A DNA stretch of 64,000 nucleotides from Bacteroides caecigallinarum (GCF_016901995.1 NZ_JACJLE010000005.1:34214-98213); one strand, 5' to 3'. Counted from the stretch's first letter, positions 1 to 9,987 are shown. Made by a program: numbers and translations. Notes: a model not told the origin generated them from the sequence alone.

Positions 1-653
1 TAGGTCTGTTCTCCGACCGTCTTGTTTCATACGGCGGTACATGCGTTCTGACAGAAGTGCCTGAGATGTTCGGTGCAGAGACAATCCTCATGGATCGCTG
101 CAGGGACGAGGAAACTTTCCATAAGACAGTCAGTCTGATAAACAACTTCAAGAACTACTTCATAAAGAACGACCAGGTGATATATGAAAATCCGTCACCG
201 GGCAACAAGGCTGGAGGTATCTCTACTCTTGAAGAGAAATCCCTAGGCTGTACACAGAAATCAGGCTCCAGTGCAGTGATTGACGTGCTGGAATACGGTG
301 ACCGTATCTCGGCTCACGGACTGAACCTTCTGAGCGCTCCGGGCAATGACCTCGTTGCAAGTACGGCACTTGCTTCCGCCGGCTGCCATATGGTACTTTT
401 CACTACAGGCCGCGGAACGCCATTCGGAACATTCGTGCCAACGGCAAAGATTTCTACCAACTCAAACCTCTATAACCGCAAGACACGCTGGATGGACTTC
501 AATGCAGGTGTTTTGGTGGAAGGCAAGAGCAAGGAAGAGGTGCTTGACGAGTTCTTCAACTTTGTCATATCGGCCTGCTCCGGTTCATATGTAAAGAACG
601 AGATAAACAATTACCGTGAGATATCCATATTCAAGACCGGTGTAATACTTTAA
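1..653 (+). CDS. uxaA: Altronate dehydratase, C-terminal part (partial at left edge)
   Basis: The reading frame is open from base 3, so the gene begins before the window and only about the last 216 residues are seen. The enzyme removes water from D-altronate to give 2-keto-3-deoxygluconate, a cytoplasmic step of galacturonate breakdown. The visible part begins GLFSDRLVSYGGTCVLTEV, continues into PEMFGAETILMDRC and ends with SACSGSYVKNEIN and FKTGVIL, all typical of the large UxaA domain. An internal GTG at 57 could look like a start but lies inside the conserved domain. A uronate permease and uronate isomerase follow on the same strand, which fits the pathway. The altronate oxidoreductase expected to sit nearby (uxaB) is not visible and may lie upstream. 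Confidence 0.9.
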   Translation, partial: GLFSDRLVSYGGTCVLTEVPEMFGAETILMDRCRDEETFHKTVSLINNFKNYFIKNDQVIYENPSPGNKAGGISTLEEKSLGCTQKSGSSAVIDVLEYGDRISAHGLNLLSAPGNDLVASTALASAGCHMVLFTTGRGTPFGTFVPTAKISTNSNLYNRKTRWMDFNAGVLVEGKSKEEVLDEFFNFVISACSGSYVKNEINNYREISIFKTGVIL

Positions 654-673
654 TATTGAGTTGTCAGTTTTTA

Positions 674-800
674 GTTGACAAGTGGACAAGTTGACGAGTT
701 GACAAGGTTGCCATTTGGATGCTAGTCTAACAACTAATAACTAACAACCAACAACTAATAACTGATAACCAATTCTTAATTTTTAATTTTTAATTCTTAA
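674..800. repeat. Three adjoining short tandem-repeat arrays
   Basis: The gap between uxaA and exuT is almost wholly low-complexity. Bases 674-705 are four 8-base units of the type GTTGACAA. Bases 731-772 are six 7-base units alternating CAACTAA and TAACTAA. Bases 773-800 are four 7-base units of the type TTTTTAA or TTCTTAA. The arrays end about ten bases before the exuT start codon, so they would lie in its 5' untranslated region if the operon is read through. No gene or clear promoter is seen in the gap. Confidence 0.8.
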
Positions 801-809
801 TTGACATAA

Positions 810-2255
810 ATGAACAATAATAAAATGACCAATTACCGCTGGTATGTATGTGCGATGCTGTTCTTTGCAACCACGGTAAACTATCTTGACCGTCAGGTTC
901 TTTCTCTTACATGGAAAGACTTCATCTCTCCTGAATTCGGCTGGACTGACGTTCATTACGGTACCATCACCGGATGCTTCTCCTTTGTATATTCCATCGC
1001 GATGTTCTTTGCAGGAAGGACAGTCGATTATCTTGGAATCAAGAAAGGCTATTCATGGGCCATCGCCCTCTGGTCTCTCGGTGCCTGTCTTCATGCATTT
1101 TGCGGTATCGCTACTGCCGGAATAGTGCTTGACAGCTGGACTCTGACATTTGCAGGAGCGCGTGAACATATAGAAATAGCCCGCAATGCCGGTACCGCGA
1201 TGATGGGTATATCAACCGTGAGCATGTGGCTTTTCCTTATAGCAAGATGTATTCTTGCAGCCGGTGAGGCAGGAAACTTCCCTTGTGCCAACAAGACCAT
1301 TTCCGCCTATTTCCCTCAGAAAGACCGTGCCTTTGCCACCAGCCTTTTCAATTCAGGCTCACAGATTGGAGCTATGCTCGCTCCGTTCACAATTCCTGTG
1401 ATAGCCCGTTTCTGGGGATGGGAAATGTCATTCCTCATTATCGGTCTCCTCGGTTTCGTATGGCTGGGTATATGGCTCAAGACATACGAGGCACCGGACA
1501 ACAATAAGCGTATGAACAAGCTTGAGCTTGACTATATACGTCAGGATGAGAATAAGGCGGAGAATGAGACAAAACCGACAGAAGAGCCGAAGGAAAAGGT
1601 AAATATCTTCAAGTATTTCACCTATCGTCATACATGGGCTATATTTGCTTCACGTTTCCTTCCTGAAGGCGTATGGTGGTTCTTCCTGTTCTGGGCACCT
1701 GCGTATGTGAAAGATATCTATGGCTACAGCTCAGACTCTTTCATGGGTATGTTGCTGATATTCACACTTTATCTCATCACCATGCTCTCAATCGTCGGAG
1801 GATATCTTCCTACGTTCCTTGTGAACAAGAAAGGACTTACTCCGTTCGGCGGCCGTATATCATCAATGTTCGTTTATTCGCTATTCCCTCTGTTGGGTAT
1901 AGTAGCACCATTCCTTGGAGTACACTCATGCTGGTATCCTATAATCATCATCGGTATCATCGGTGCCGCACACCAGAGCTGGAGCGCTAACGCGTATTCT
2001 CTTGTAAGTGACTTGTTCCCAAAATCAGTAGTTGCCACACTTACAGGCCTTGCCGGTATGGTCGGTGGTCTTGGAAGCTTCCTTTTCAACCAGGGTTCAG
2101 GTATCCTGTTCACATATTCACGCGAGAGCAATATGTCTTTCTTCGGTTTCGAAGGAATCCAGGCAGGCTATATGATAGTATTCCTTGTAGCATCAGTAGC
2201 TTATATATTAAGCTGGTTTGCAGTCAAGAGTTTGACATCAGACGTTAAGAAATAA
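810..2255 (+). CDS. exuT: MFS hexuronate transporter
   Basis: This 481-residue protein belongs to the major facilitator superfamily, anion:cation symporter (ExuT/GudP-like) branch, and should carry galacturonate or glucuronate across the inner membrane. The N-terminus has the ExuT-like signature RWYVCAMLFFATTVNYLDRQ. About twelve hydrophobic segments follow, with a charged central cytoplasmic loop near residues 235-265 and the motif GEAGNFPCANKTI in the first half. The start was chosen because it gives the complete first helix. The stop lies 17 bases before uxaC, so the two are very likely co-transcribed, with uxaA upstream. The operon context favours uronate over other organic anions. Confidence 0.9.
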   Translation: MNNNKMTNYRWYVCAMLFFATTVNYLDRQVLSLTWKDFISPEFGWTDVHYGTITGCFSFVYSIAMFFAGRTVDYLGIKKGYSWAIALWSLGACLHAFCGIATAGIVLDSWTLTFAGAREHIEIARNAGTAMMGISTVSMWLFLIARCILAAGEAGNFPCANKTISAYFPQKDRAFATSLFNSGSQIGAMLAPFTIPVIARFWGWEMSFLIIGLLGFVWLGIWLKTYEAPDNNKRMNKLELDYIRQDENKAENETKPTEEPKEKVNIFKYFTYRHTWAIFASRFLPEGVWWFFLFWAPAYVKDIYGYSSDSFMGMLLIFTLYLITMLSIVGGYLPTFLVNKKGLTPFGGRISSMFVYSLFPLLGIVAPFLGVHSCWYPIIIIGIIGAAHQSWSANAYSLVSDLFPKSVVATLTGLAGMVGGLGSFLFNQGSGILFTYSRESNMSFFGFEGIQAGYMIVFLVASVAYILSWFAVKSLTSDVKK

Positions 2256-2272
2256 CCAAAAACATACTAATT

Positions 2273-3679
2273 ATGAGAAATTTTATGGATGATGACTTCC
2301 TGTTGTATTCGGACACAGCGAAGTATCTGTATCACAATTTTGCAAAACATAATCCGATAATCGACTATCACTGCCATCTTGAACCAAAGAAGATAGCGGA
2401 TGACTATAAATTCTCTTCAATCACGGAAATCTGGCTTGGCGGTGACCACTATAAGTGGAGAGCCATGAGAACAAACGGGGTGGATGAGGAATATATCACA
2501 GGAAAGTCAACTTCAGACTGGGAGAAGTTCGAAAAATGGGCTGAGACAATCCCTTACACAATGAGAAACCCTCTTTACCACTGGAGTCATCTTGAACTGA
2601 AGACAGCCTTCGGTATCGACAAGCTTCTTTCTCCGAAGACAGCACGTGAGATATTCGATGAATGTAACGCAAAACTTGCAACTCCTGACTATACAGCCCG
2701 CAAGTTCATGGAACGCTACAATGTAGAGACAGTATGTACTACAGACGATCCTGTAGATACATTGGAATATCACAAGACAATAACTGAAAGCGGCTTCAAG
2801 GTAAAGGTTCTTCCTACATGGCGTCCGGATAAGGCTATGGCAGTTGAGAATGCGGCAAACTTCCGCAGCTATGTTGAGAAACTTTCTACAGTCTCTTCAG
2901 TATCAATCAGTACATTCAATGACCTTGTTGACGCATTGAAGAACCGTCACGACTTCTTTGCAAGCATGGGCTGCCGTCTGTCTGACCACGGTATCGAAGA
3001 ATTCTATGCCGAAGACTATACAGATGCCGAAATCAACGCAATCTTCAACAAGGTATATTCAGGCAAGGAACTTACAAACGAGGAAATCCTCAAGTTCAAG
3101 TCTGCAATGCTCGTAGTCTTTGCCGAAATGGACAATGAAAAAGGCTGGACACAGCAGTTCCACTACGGAGCTATCCGTAATAACAACACACGTATGTTCG
3201 AAAAACTAGGCCCTGATACAGGTTTCGATTCAATCGGTGTGTTCAATACCTCAAAGGCAATGGCCAAGTTCCTTGACCGTCTGAATTCAGCAGACAAGCT
3301 GACAAAGACCATCCTTTACAACCTCAATCCGGCAGACAATGAAGTTATAGGTACAATGATCGGTAACTTCCAGCAAGGTCCTGTAGCCGGTAAGATCCAG
3401 TTCGGTTCAGGCTGGTGGTTCCTTGACCAGAAGGACGGAATGCAGAAACAGATGAACTGTCTTTCAGTACTTGGATTGCTTAGCCGTTTCGTAGGTATGC
3501 TTACAGACTCACGCAGCTTCCTTTCTTATCCACGTCATGAATACTTCCGCCGTATTCTATGTAACCTGATAGGAGAGGATGTAGAAAAGGGTGAATTGCC
3601 TGCATCGGAAATCGAATTCCTCGGTCAGATGGTCAACGATATTTCTTATAACAATGCAAAGAGATATTTGAATCTTTAA
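2273..3679 (+). CDS. uxaC: Glucuronate/galacturonate isomerase
   Basis: The 468-residue length is normal for UxaC. The enzyme converts D-glucuronate to D-fructuronate and D-galacturonate to D-tagaturonate, the first cytoplasmic step of uronate catabolism, and belongs to the amidohydrolase superfamily. The N-terminal metal-binding motif is clear (IIDYHCHLEPKKIADDY), followed by EIWLGGDHYKWRAMR. Conserved patches later include CTTDDPVDTLEYH and QFGSGWWFLDQKDGM. It is the last gene of the exuT-uxaC unit and is followed by a strong terminator. With susC/susD and pectin esterases downstream, its main substrate here is probably galacturonate from pectin. Confidence 0.96.
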   Translation: MRNFMDDDFLLYSDTAKYLYHNFAKHNPIIDYHCHLEPKKIADDYKFSSITEIWLGGDHYKWRAMRTNGVDEEYITGKSTSDWEKFEKWAETIPYTMRNPLYHWSHLELKTAFGIDKLLSPKTAREIFDECNAKLATPDYTARKFMERYNVETVCTTDDPVDTLEYHKTITESGFKVKVLPTWRPDKAMAVENAANFRSYVEKLSTVSSVSISTFNDLVDALKNRHDFFASMGCRLSDHGIEEFYAEDYTDAEINAIFNKVYSGKELTNEEILKFKSAMLVVFAEMDNEKGWTQQFHYGAIRNNNTRMFEKLGPDTGFDSIGVFNTSKAMAKFLDRLNSADKLTKTILYNLNPADNEVIGTMIGNFQQGPVAGKIQFGSGWWFLDQKDGMQKQMNCLSVLGLLSRFVGMLTDSRSFLSYPRHEYFRRILCNLIGEDVEKGELPASEIEFLGQMVNDISYNNAKRYLNL

Positions 3680-3725
3680 TAATATCTCTATATAGAAAAT
3701 CATAGATAGAATTACATTAATTAAC

Positions 3726-3776
3726 AATCAGCCAGTAAGTTATGACTTATTCATACTTGCCGGCTGATTATTTTTT
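3726..3776 (+). terminator. Terminator after uxaC
   Basis: AATCAGCC at 3726 pairs with GGCTGATT ending at 3769. The stem extends inward through GTAAGT/ACTTGC with G-U pairs and is followed by a run of T. It closes the uronate operon before the susC promoter. Confidence 0.85.
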
Positions 3777-3844
3777 ACATATAAAAAGAACAGATATTCT
3801 ACATCATAAAACTATTATTCCACATAAAAAAATATGCTTACCAT

Positions 3845-3852
3845 TACCTTTG
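3845..3852 (+). promoter_or_regulatory. -7 box of susC/susD operon 1
   Basis: TACCTTTG matches the Bacteroidota -7 consensus TAnnTTTG exactly and lies 50 bases before the susC start. No good TTTG -33 element is seen at the usual distance. That would fit a promoter needing an activator such as the hybrid regulator encoded downstream (inference). Confidence 0.7.
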
Positions 3853-3902
3853 TAACATAATCGCTAGCCTTTATAAAATTAATAACTATTAAAAAGACAT
3901 TT

Positions 3903-6900
3903 ATGAACTTTAAAAATCTAACTAGAAGAACATTTGCTATTCTTATAATGAATATGCTATGTTTGGTCGTTTTTGCACAGGAACGACAGATTACGGGTAT
4001 TGTGGTTGATGGTTATGATGTTCCTATTATTGGTGCGAACGTCGTAGAAGTAGGAACCACTAACGGTGTTATTACAGACTTGGAAGGACGTTTCAGCTTG
4101 AATGTGCAGTCAGGTTCCAAGATTCAGGTATCTTTTATCGGTTATGTTACACAGACAATAACTGTAAATTCACAGGATGACATTAAGGTAATATTGAATG
4201 AAGATTCACAGTCGCTTGACGAAGTCGTGGTTGTGGGTTATGGTGTACAGAAAAAATCAGATTTGACAGGTTCAATAGGTAGTGTTGACAATAAAGCACT
4301 TGCTGGTAAGGGTGCATCCACAGTAATGGAGTCATTGCAAGGACAAGTGGCAGGTGTTGATATCAGTCAGTCATCAAGCCGTGTTGGTGAAAGTTTTAAT
4401 ATTGCAATCCGTGGTAAGAGTACTTTGGGTAGCAGTACCAGTCCGTTGTTTGTTGTAGATGGAGTAATTTGTGATGATATTAATTTCTTAAATCCTTCTG
4501 ATATTGAGAAAATCGATATCCTTAAAGATGCGTCTTCTACAGCAATTTATGGTTCAAGAGCAACAAATGGTGTTGTAATTGTAACTACTAAACAAGCTAA
4601 GGTAGGTGATGATATGCGTACTACAGTAACTTATGATGGTTATGCCGGATATAAGACAGTAGCTCGTATGCCGGATTTTATGGACGGTACAGAATGGGCA
4701 GCATATCGCTATATGAAGTATGCAACACCTGTAAAGACAGACGGTTCAATATCTATAATTGACGGTAGATTGCCTTTGGAAATTACTCCTGGTAATATGT
4801 TGTCAATATGGAATGATAAAGGGGATGCAATTTCGGTAAAAAGACGTGAACAATTCCTGACAGAGGATTATACCGACTGGAGTGATCTGATGTTGCAGGA
4901 CGGTACACAACAAAATCACTTCATTCAGGTCTCAGGTGGAGGTAAAAAGGTCTCTTATCGTGCTGGATTGGGATATCAGCAGGAAGATGGTGTTATGGGC
5001 GATGAGATGCAGCGCTATAATCTTAAACTGGCTGTAGATGGAAAGATAAACAGTAAGGTTTCAATGGGTATGACTACAAATATAGCTGTTTATAATTATG
5101 ACTACGGCTCTAAGCGTGCAGTTCAGGAGTCTTTCCGTGCCAATCCATATTGGCTTCCTTATAACTCTGCAACAGGCGAATTGAACTATCAGCCTGGTAA
5201 CGACCTTGTTCCTGGACAGACATATAGTGATGCTTTCCCGGCAGGATTCTCAGGCTCGGTATCTCCAATTATGGATGCCATGAATTCAAGTGACAAGACT
5301 AAAGGCTACAGACTGCTTGCAACAATGTACGCACAGTATCAGCCAATAAATGATGTAATAATAAAAACATCATTCTCTCCTACATTCTCTACACGTAGAA
5401 GAGGTGAATATTATGGTGGATTGTCTTCTGAACAGTCAAGTACATACGATAAGAATACAGGCCTTGGAAAGGCAAAAGCTACCGTTACAAACAACCAGTC
5501 ATTCGGCTATACATGGGATACTCAGGTAAACTATGTAAAAACATTCAATGAAGACCATAATTTGAATGCTATGGCTCTTTTCAGTGTATATGGAACTGAA
5601 TCGGAAAAATATGCTATAACCGGTGAAGATGTAAATGCTGAAACACTCTGGTATAATCTTGGTTCGGCAGCCAGCTATAATAATGTCTCCAGTGACTATG
5701 GAAAGGCTACTATGTTATCATATGCTCTCCGTGTAAATTATGGATATAAGGGAAAATATCTAGCCACAGTATCAACCCGTTGGGATGGATCTTCAAAATT
5801 CCTTGACGGACATCGTTGGGGAGTATTCCCTTCTGCAGCTCTTGCATGGCGAATCAGTGAAGAAGATTTTATAAAAGACAATGCTTCATGGATAACAAAT
5901 TTGAAACTCCGTGCCAGCTATGGTGTTACCGGTAATAATGCTTCTGTAGGTAATTATGAAACAATGTTCCTTGCCAACCAACTCTATTATTCAGGATTTG
6001 GTAAAGGTTTCGGCCCGTCTGTAGTAAATGAGTTGCTCTCTTGGGAAAAGACAAATGAATTCAATATAGGTCTTGATTTCGCATTCTTGAATGGAAGGAT
6101 TTCCGGTACATTTGACTGGTATAATAGGGATTCTAGAGATTTGCTTATGGATATGAAGCTTCTTCTGGAACAGGGAACTCCAAGTGGTCAGATGACTGCT
6201 AATGTCGGAAAAGTACGAAATCGCGGTGTGGAAGCAATGCTCAAGGGAATACTATTACAGACTAAGAATTTCTATTGGGATGTTACAGCTACTTTTGCAA
6301 TGAATCATAATGAAATTCTTGAACTTCAGGGTAAGAAAGAAGATATGCGTGCTCAAAGATGGTTCATCGGTCAGCCTATTGATGTTGCTTACGATTTGAA
6401 GCAGACAGGTATATGTACTCAGGCTATGGCAAACGAAAAGCTGACAATTGACGGAGTAACAAAAACAAAGAGTGAATGGTATGGCTATTTTGAAGGCTGT
6501 ATGACATACGAAGATCTGAATATGGACGGTAAGATAAATGATGATGACCGTCAGATAATAGGTCAGGGTATGCCTAAGTGGACTGGTACTATTTCTACAT
6601 CATTGACATACAAAAACTGGGATTTCTCAATGACAGTAAATACAAAACAAGGACATACAGTATTAAGTCCGTTCATGCAGGAATTTACAGATTATTCAGA
6701 CCGTGGACGTAATAAGCTGGCTATGGACTTCTATATTCCTGAAGGAGCGCCGGTATTTAACTACACTTGGGACGGAAGCGATTATGCTTCTTTGACTTCA
6801 GATGCATCCAAGGTTGCAGAGAGTACAATTGTTGGTTCATATCCATATCCTTTCAATGATGTGAACTATAATCATGGTGGTGGTACAGGATGGTACACTG

Positions 6901-7166
6901 GAAAAAATAAGGAGTTTGAATCAAACTGCTATGTAGATGCATCTTATTGGAAAATCAAGAATATAACTCTTGGTTATACTTTCCCTAAGAATCTCATCAA
7001 TAAGATTGGAATACAGAATCTGAGAATATATGCCAATGTATTGAATCCTTTCACATTTACCAAGTATAAAGGATTTGATCCGGAATGGGCAGATGCTGCT
7101 ATTTCTGATGGTACCGGTGGACCAAGTTCAATAAGCTATCAGATTGGTCTTAATGTTAAATTCTAA
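3903..7166 (+). CDS. SusC/RagA TonB-linked outer-membrane transporter (pair 1)
   Basis: This 1087-residue protein imports oligosaccharides through the outer membrane, driven by TonB and capped by its SusD partner. A signal peptide ends near residue 26 (LVVFAQ). A carboxypeptidase-regulatory-like beta-sandwich covers about 28-100. The SusC-type signature DEVVVVGYG is at 106-114. The plug domain covers about 117-228 and includes DIEKIDILKDASSTAIYGS. The rest is a beta-barrel ending in a hydrophobic-alternating strand, SYQIGLNVKF. susD follows after 20 bases. The surrounding uronate and pectin-esterase genes suggest a pectic ligand such as oligogalacturonides, but the sequence alone does not fix this. 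Confidence 0.96.
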   Translation: MNFKNLTRRTFAILIMNMLCLVVFAQERQITGIVVDGYDVPIIGANVVEVGTTNGVITDLEGRFSLNVQSGSKIQVSFIGYVTQTITVNSQDDIKVILNEDSQSLDEVVVVGYGVQKKSDLTGSIGSVDNKALAGKGASTVMESLQGQVAGVDISQSSSRVGESFNIAIRGKSTLGSSTSPLFVVDGVICDDINFLNPSDIEKIDILKDASSTAIYGSRATNGVVIVTTKQAKVGDDMRTTVTYDGYAGYKTVARMPDFMDGTEWAAYRYMKYATPVKTDGSISIIDGRLPLEITPGNMLSIWNDKGDAISVKRREQFLTEDYTDWSDLMLQDGTQQNHFIQVSGGGKKVSYRAGLGYQQEDGVMGDEMQRYNLKLAVDGKINSKVSMGMTTNIAVYNYDYGSKRAVQESFRANPYWLPYNSATGELNYQPGNDLVPGQTYSDAFPAGFSGSVSPIMDAMNSSDKTKGYRLLATMYAQYQPINDVIIKTSFSPTFSTRRRGEYYGGLSSEQSSTYDKNTGLGKAKATVTNNQSFGYTWDTQVNYVKTFNEDHNLNAMALFSVYGTESEKYAITGEDVNAETLWYNLGSAASYNNVSSDYGKATMLSYALRVNYGYKGKYLATVSTRWDGSSKFLDGHRWGVFPSAALAWRISEEDFIKDNASWITNLKLRASYGVTGNNASVGNYETMFLANQLYYSGFGKGFGPSVVNELLSWEKTNEFNIGLDFAFLNGRISGTFDWYNRDSRDLLMDMKLLLEQGTPSGQMTANVGKVRNRGVEAMLKGILLQTKNFYWDVTATFAMNHNEILELQGKKEDMRAQRWFIGQPIDVAYDLKQTGICTQAMANEKLTIDGVTKTKSEWYGYFEGCMTYEDLNMDGKINDDDRQIIGQGMPKWTGTISTSLTYKNWDFSMTVNTKQGHTVLSPFMQEFTDYSDRGRNKLAMDFYIPEGAPVFNYTWDGSDYASLTSDASKVAESTIVGSYPYPFNDVNYNHGGGTGWYTGKNKEFESNCYVDASYWKIKNITLGYTFPKNLINKIGIQNLRIYANVLNPFTFTKYKGFDPEWADAAISDGTGGPSSISYQIGLNVKF

Positions 7167-7186
7167 TATTATAAAAACGTAAGATT

Positions 7187-8830
7187 ATGAAAAAGATATA
7201 CACTTTGGCTGCAGTTTTATCATTCGCAGCCCTTACCGGTTGTTCTAGTTTCCTGGATCAGGACTTGAAATCGAATGTTCCGGGACCTGAGTTTTATGGA
7301 ACGGCACAAGGATACGAAAGTCTCAGAAACGCCGCTTACAGTTCTTTACGTAGCATATATGGTGGCGATCCTTGGCTGTTTGAAGGAGGTACAGATCTTT
7401 TTGCAACAGGAAGAACCAGCGTTAATGTCTGCAACTTATACAGTAACGCATATACAAGTGCCAATGATGCTGTAACTACTTTCTATACAGAACATTATAA
7501 AGCTATTTCACTTGCCAATGAATTGATTTACTGGGGAAATGATGATGCTACAAGAAAAAATGTCGTAGCACAGGCAAGAGGTCTTAGAGCATTGTATTAT
7601 TTAAATCTTGTACAACAGTTTGGAGGAGTACCGTTGATTAAAGAACGAGTCAGTGGTATTTTGGAAAGTGTGGAACGTGCTTCTACTCTTGATACTTATA
7701 ATTACATTATCTCTGAACTGGAAAGTATAGCAGGAGGTGATGACCTTGTTGCTGAGGCTACAGACGGTACATTCAACAAGCGTGCTGCCAATCATTATCT
7801 CGCGAAAGCATATCTTTCAAGAGGATATATCTCGAATGACAAGCAGGATTTTGTAAAAGCAATATCTGCTGCCGAAGCTGCCGGTGCAGGACAACCGCTT
7901 ACTACAGAATATAGCACTTTATTCAGTAATGCAGGTGAGGGTAATAGCGAAGTTCTTTTCTCTGTTGTTTATGATTTGACTACAGTTGAAGATAAGGAAA
8001 GTGGCAATAAGCAGCAGGCTCATTTTGGCTCGTATTTGAATAATGCCAGCGACGGACACAAATATACATCTTCCACTCTCACGCCTACTTTGTGGATGCA
8101 TGAAGTGTTCAATACCGATACCGATAATCCTTCACAGGATAAACGTTATGAGGCAACATTCATGACAGAGCTTCGTCAGAGTTATTGGGATTTTTATGAT
8201 GAATCAAAAAAAGATGTAAGTCCTGTAAAGTATTATTATTGTCCGTCATGGGAATTGGATAATGTCGATTCTTGGCGTGCAGCTCTTCCTATTCGTGCAG
8301 ATGCAGTAGTGATAGAACTGCTTCCTGAAGGAAAAAACTATAATGGGGTAGTTACTTCCTATGAATCAAAGATGGAAGAAGATATTTTCGGCCTTCCTTG
8401 CTTCCGTAAGTTTGATGATATAGAGAATGGTAAGGATGTTTTCTCAACTACATCTTCTATGCGAGATATTTATCTTGCACGTCTGGCAGAGACTAATCTT
8501 ATAGCAGCAGAAGCATGTATCAAGTCTGACAATCTTTCAGGAGCTTTGAAATATGTGAATATAGTCAGAAGCAGAGCAAATGCAACTTTGGCTCAAGAAA
8601 GCGAAATGAATATTGATTATATATTGAATGAGCGTGCGCGTGAGTTGGCTGGCGAGAATCACAGATGGGCTGACTTGGCTAGAACAGGAAAGCTTGCAGA
8701 GTACGTAGAAAAATATAACCCTGACATATCAACAGGTCAGATAACAGAAAAATTCTATTTACGTCCTATACCTCTTTCAGCTATTGAGTTGAATCCGGCG
8801 CTTAAAGGTCACCAGAATGAGGGATGGTAA
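7187..8830 (+). CDS. SusD/RagB surface glycan-binding lipoprotein (pair 1)
   Basis: This 547-residue surface lipoprotein has a lipobox ending LTGC, with the lipidated Cys at residue 19, followed by SSFLDQDL, the usual SusD start. The N-terminal half contains TPR-like helices, with the typical stretch QARGLRALYYLNLVQQFGG. The C-terminal part has LNERARELAGENHRWADLAR and ends with the common SusD tail motif FYLRPIPLSAIELNP. It forms a hinged lid on the SusC barrel encoded 20 bases upstream. The likely substrate is a pectin fragment, inferred from neighbouring genes only. Confidence 0.95.
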   Translation: MKKIYTLAAVLSFAALTGCSSFLDQDLKSNVPGPEFYGTAQGYESLRNAAYSSLRSIYGGDPWLFEGGTDLFATGRTSVNVCNLYSNAYTSANDAVTTFYTEHYKAISLANELIYWGNDDATRKNVVAQARGLRALYYLNLVQQFGGVPLIKERVSGILESVERASTLDTYNYIISELESIAGGDDLVAEATDGTFNKRAANHYLAKAYLSRGYISNDKQDFVKAISAAEAAGAGQPLTTEYSTLFSNAGEGNSEVLFSVVYDLTTVEDKESGNKQQAHFGSYLNNASDGHKYTSSTLTPTLWMHEVFNTDTDNPSQDKRYEATFMTELRQSYWDFYDESKKDVSPVKYYYCPSWELDNVDSWRAALPIRADAVVIELLPEGKNYNGVVTSYESKMEEDIFGLPCFRKFDDIENGKDVFSTTSSMRDIYLARLAETNLIAAEACIKSDNLSGALKYVNIVRSRANATLAQESEMNIDYILNERARELAGENHRWADLARTGKLAEYVEKYNPDISTGQITEKFYLRPIPLSAIELNPALKGHQNEGW

Positions 8831-8865
8831 TTAGATGATTTGTATAATTATTTAAGTGAAATATA

Positions 8866-8906
8866 TGTACCCAGGTTTACTATTTACGTATTCCTGGGTA
8901 TATTTT
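8866..8906 (+). terminator. Possible hairpin terminator after susD 1
   Basis: TACCCAGG (8868-8875) pairs perfectly with CCTGGGTA (8893-8900) around a 17-base loop. The T tract behind it is weak (TATTTTAG), so it may only reduce transcription into the pectinesterase gene. No clear TAnnTTTG box is seen before that gene. Confidence 0.5.
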
Positions 8907-8971
8907 AGTAAAAAGAGAACGTCTTGACTTTAGTTGTATAGTATAATTACTCCGAAAAAAATATTGTACTT

Positions 8972-9934
8972 ATGAAAAAAATAGTTTCTATAATTTGTTT
9001 TATTGTATTTTCTGTTTCTTCAATTCTTGCTGCACAACAATATAAAGACAGTATAGTTGTGGCAAGGGACGGGACAGGAGACTACCGTACAATTAATGAA
9101 GCTCTGGAAGGGATAAGGGCTTTTATGGATTACAAGGTAAAAGTCTTTATAAAGAAAGGTATATATAAGGAGAAAATTGTTGTTCCGGCGTGGCTACAGA
9201 ATGTTGAGTTTATAGGTGAGGATGTCTGTAATACTGTTATAACATATGACGATCATGCTAATATCAATAAAATGGGGACATTCAGAACTTATACACTTAA
9301 AGTGGAAGGTACAATGTTGACTTTCAGAAATCTTACTATAGAGAATAATGCTGCACAGTTGGGCCAAGCTGTTGCCTTGCATACGGAGGGAGATAAATTG
9401 AGATTCTTAAATTGCCGGTTCCTGGGAAATCAGGATACGGTCTATACCGGTCGTGCGAACTCACGTCTGTATTTCAAGGATTGTTATATTGAGGGTACAA
9501 CTGATTTTATTTTCGGCCCGTCAACAGCCTTGTTTTTGGATTGTATAATTCATAGTAAGAGAAATTCCTATATAACGGCAGCTTCAACTCCTAAGGATGT
9601 AAAGGTTGGATATGTCTTTAAAAATTGCAGATTGACAGCTGACGCTAATGTGACTAAAGTATATTTGGGACGTCCATGGCGTCCGTATGCTGCAACGGTG
9701 TTTATCGGTTGCGAAATGGGGAAACATATCCGTCCGGCAGGATGGGACAACTGGAGAAATCCGGATAATGAAAAGACCGCCAGGTATGCCGAATTTGGTA
9801 ATACCGGTGACGGCTCTTCTACTGAAGGGCGTGTAAAATGGTCCGGTAAGCTGAAAAAGGATGAGGCCGGATTGTATGATGATTTTTCATATATGTATTC
9901 TGTTTCAGATTCATGGAATCCTTCTGAAAACTGA
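8972..9934 (+). CDS. Secreted pectinesterase (pectin methylesterase, CE8)
   Basis: This 320-residue enzyme removes methyl esters from homogalacturonan. A signal peptide ends near residue 21 (SSILAAQQ). The CE8 right-handed beta-helix fold is shown by the family motifs: GQAVA with Gln132, LGNQDT with Gln154 and Asp155, TTDFIFG with Asp178 as probable nucleophile, and YLGRPWRPYA with Arg234 and Trp236. The tail WDNWRNPDNEKTARYAEFG is also typical. It is probably periplasmic or surface-associated. It lies 141 bases after susD 1, with a weak hairpin between, and is followed by a hairpin shared with the convergent regulator gene. A second CE8 domain occurs in a fusion protein downstream, so the locus has two different pectinesterases. 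Confidence 0.95.
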   Translation: MKKIVSIICFIVFSVSSILAAQQYKDSIVVARDGTGDYRTINEALEGIRAFMDYKVKVFIKKGIYKEKIVVPAWLQNVEFIGEDVCNTVITYDDHANINKMGTFRTYTLKVEGTMLTFRNLTIENNAAQLGQAVALHTEGDKLRFLNCRFLGNQDTVYTGRANSRLYFKDCYIEGTTDFIFGPSTALFLDCIIHSKRNSYITAASTPKDVKVGYVFKNCRLTADANVTKVYLGRPWRPYAATVFIGCEMGKHIRPAGWDNWRNPDNEKTARYAEFGNTGDGSSTEGRVKWSGKLKKDEAGLYDDFSYMYSVSDSWNPSEN

Positions 9935-9940
9935 AAGAAT

Positions 9941-9987
9941 AGTCCACAGACAGTTTTGTAATTCGCCGTCTGTGGACTGCTTTTTAT
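9941..9987. terminator. Bidirectional terminator between pectinesterase and HTCS
   Basis: AGTCCACAGAC (9941-9951) pairs perfectly with GTCTGTGGACT (9968-9978), followed by CTTTTTATTT. It lies between two convergent genes and overlaps the last codons of the regulator on the other strand. Confidence 0.75.
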
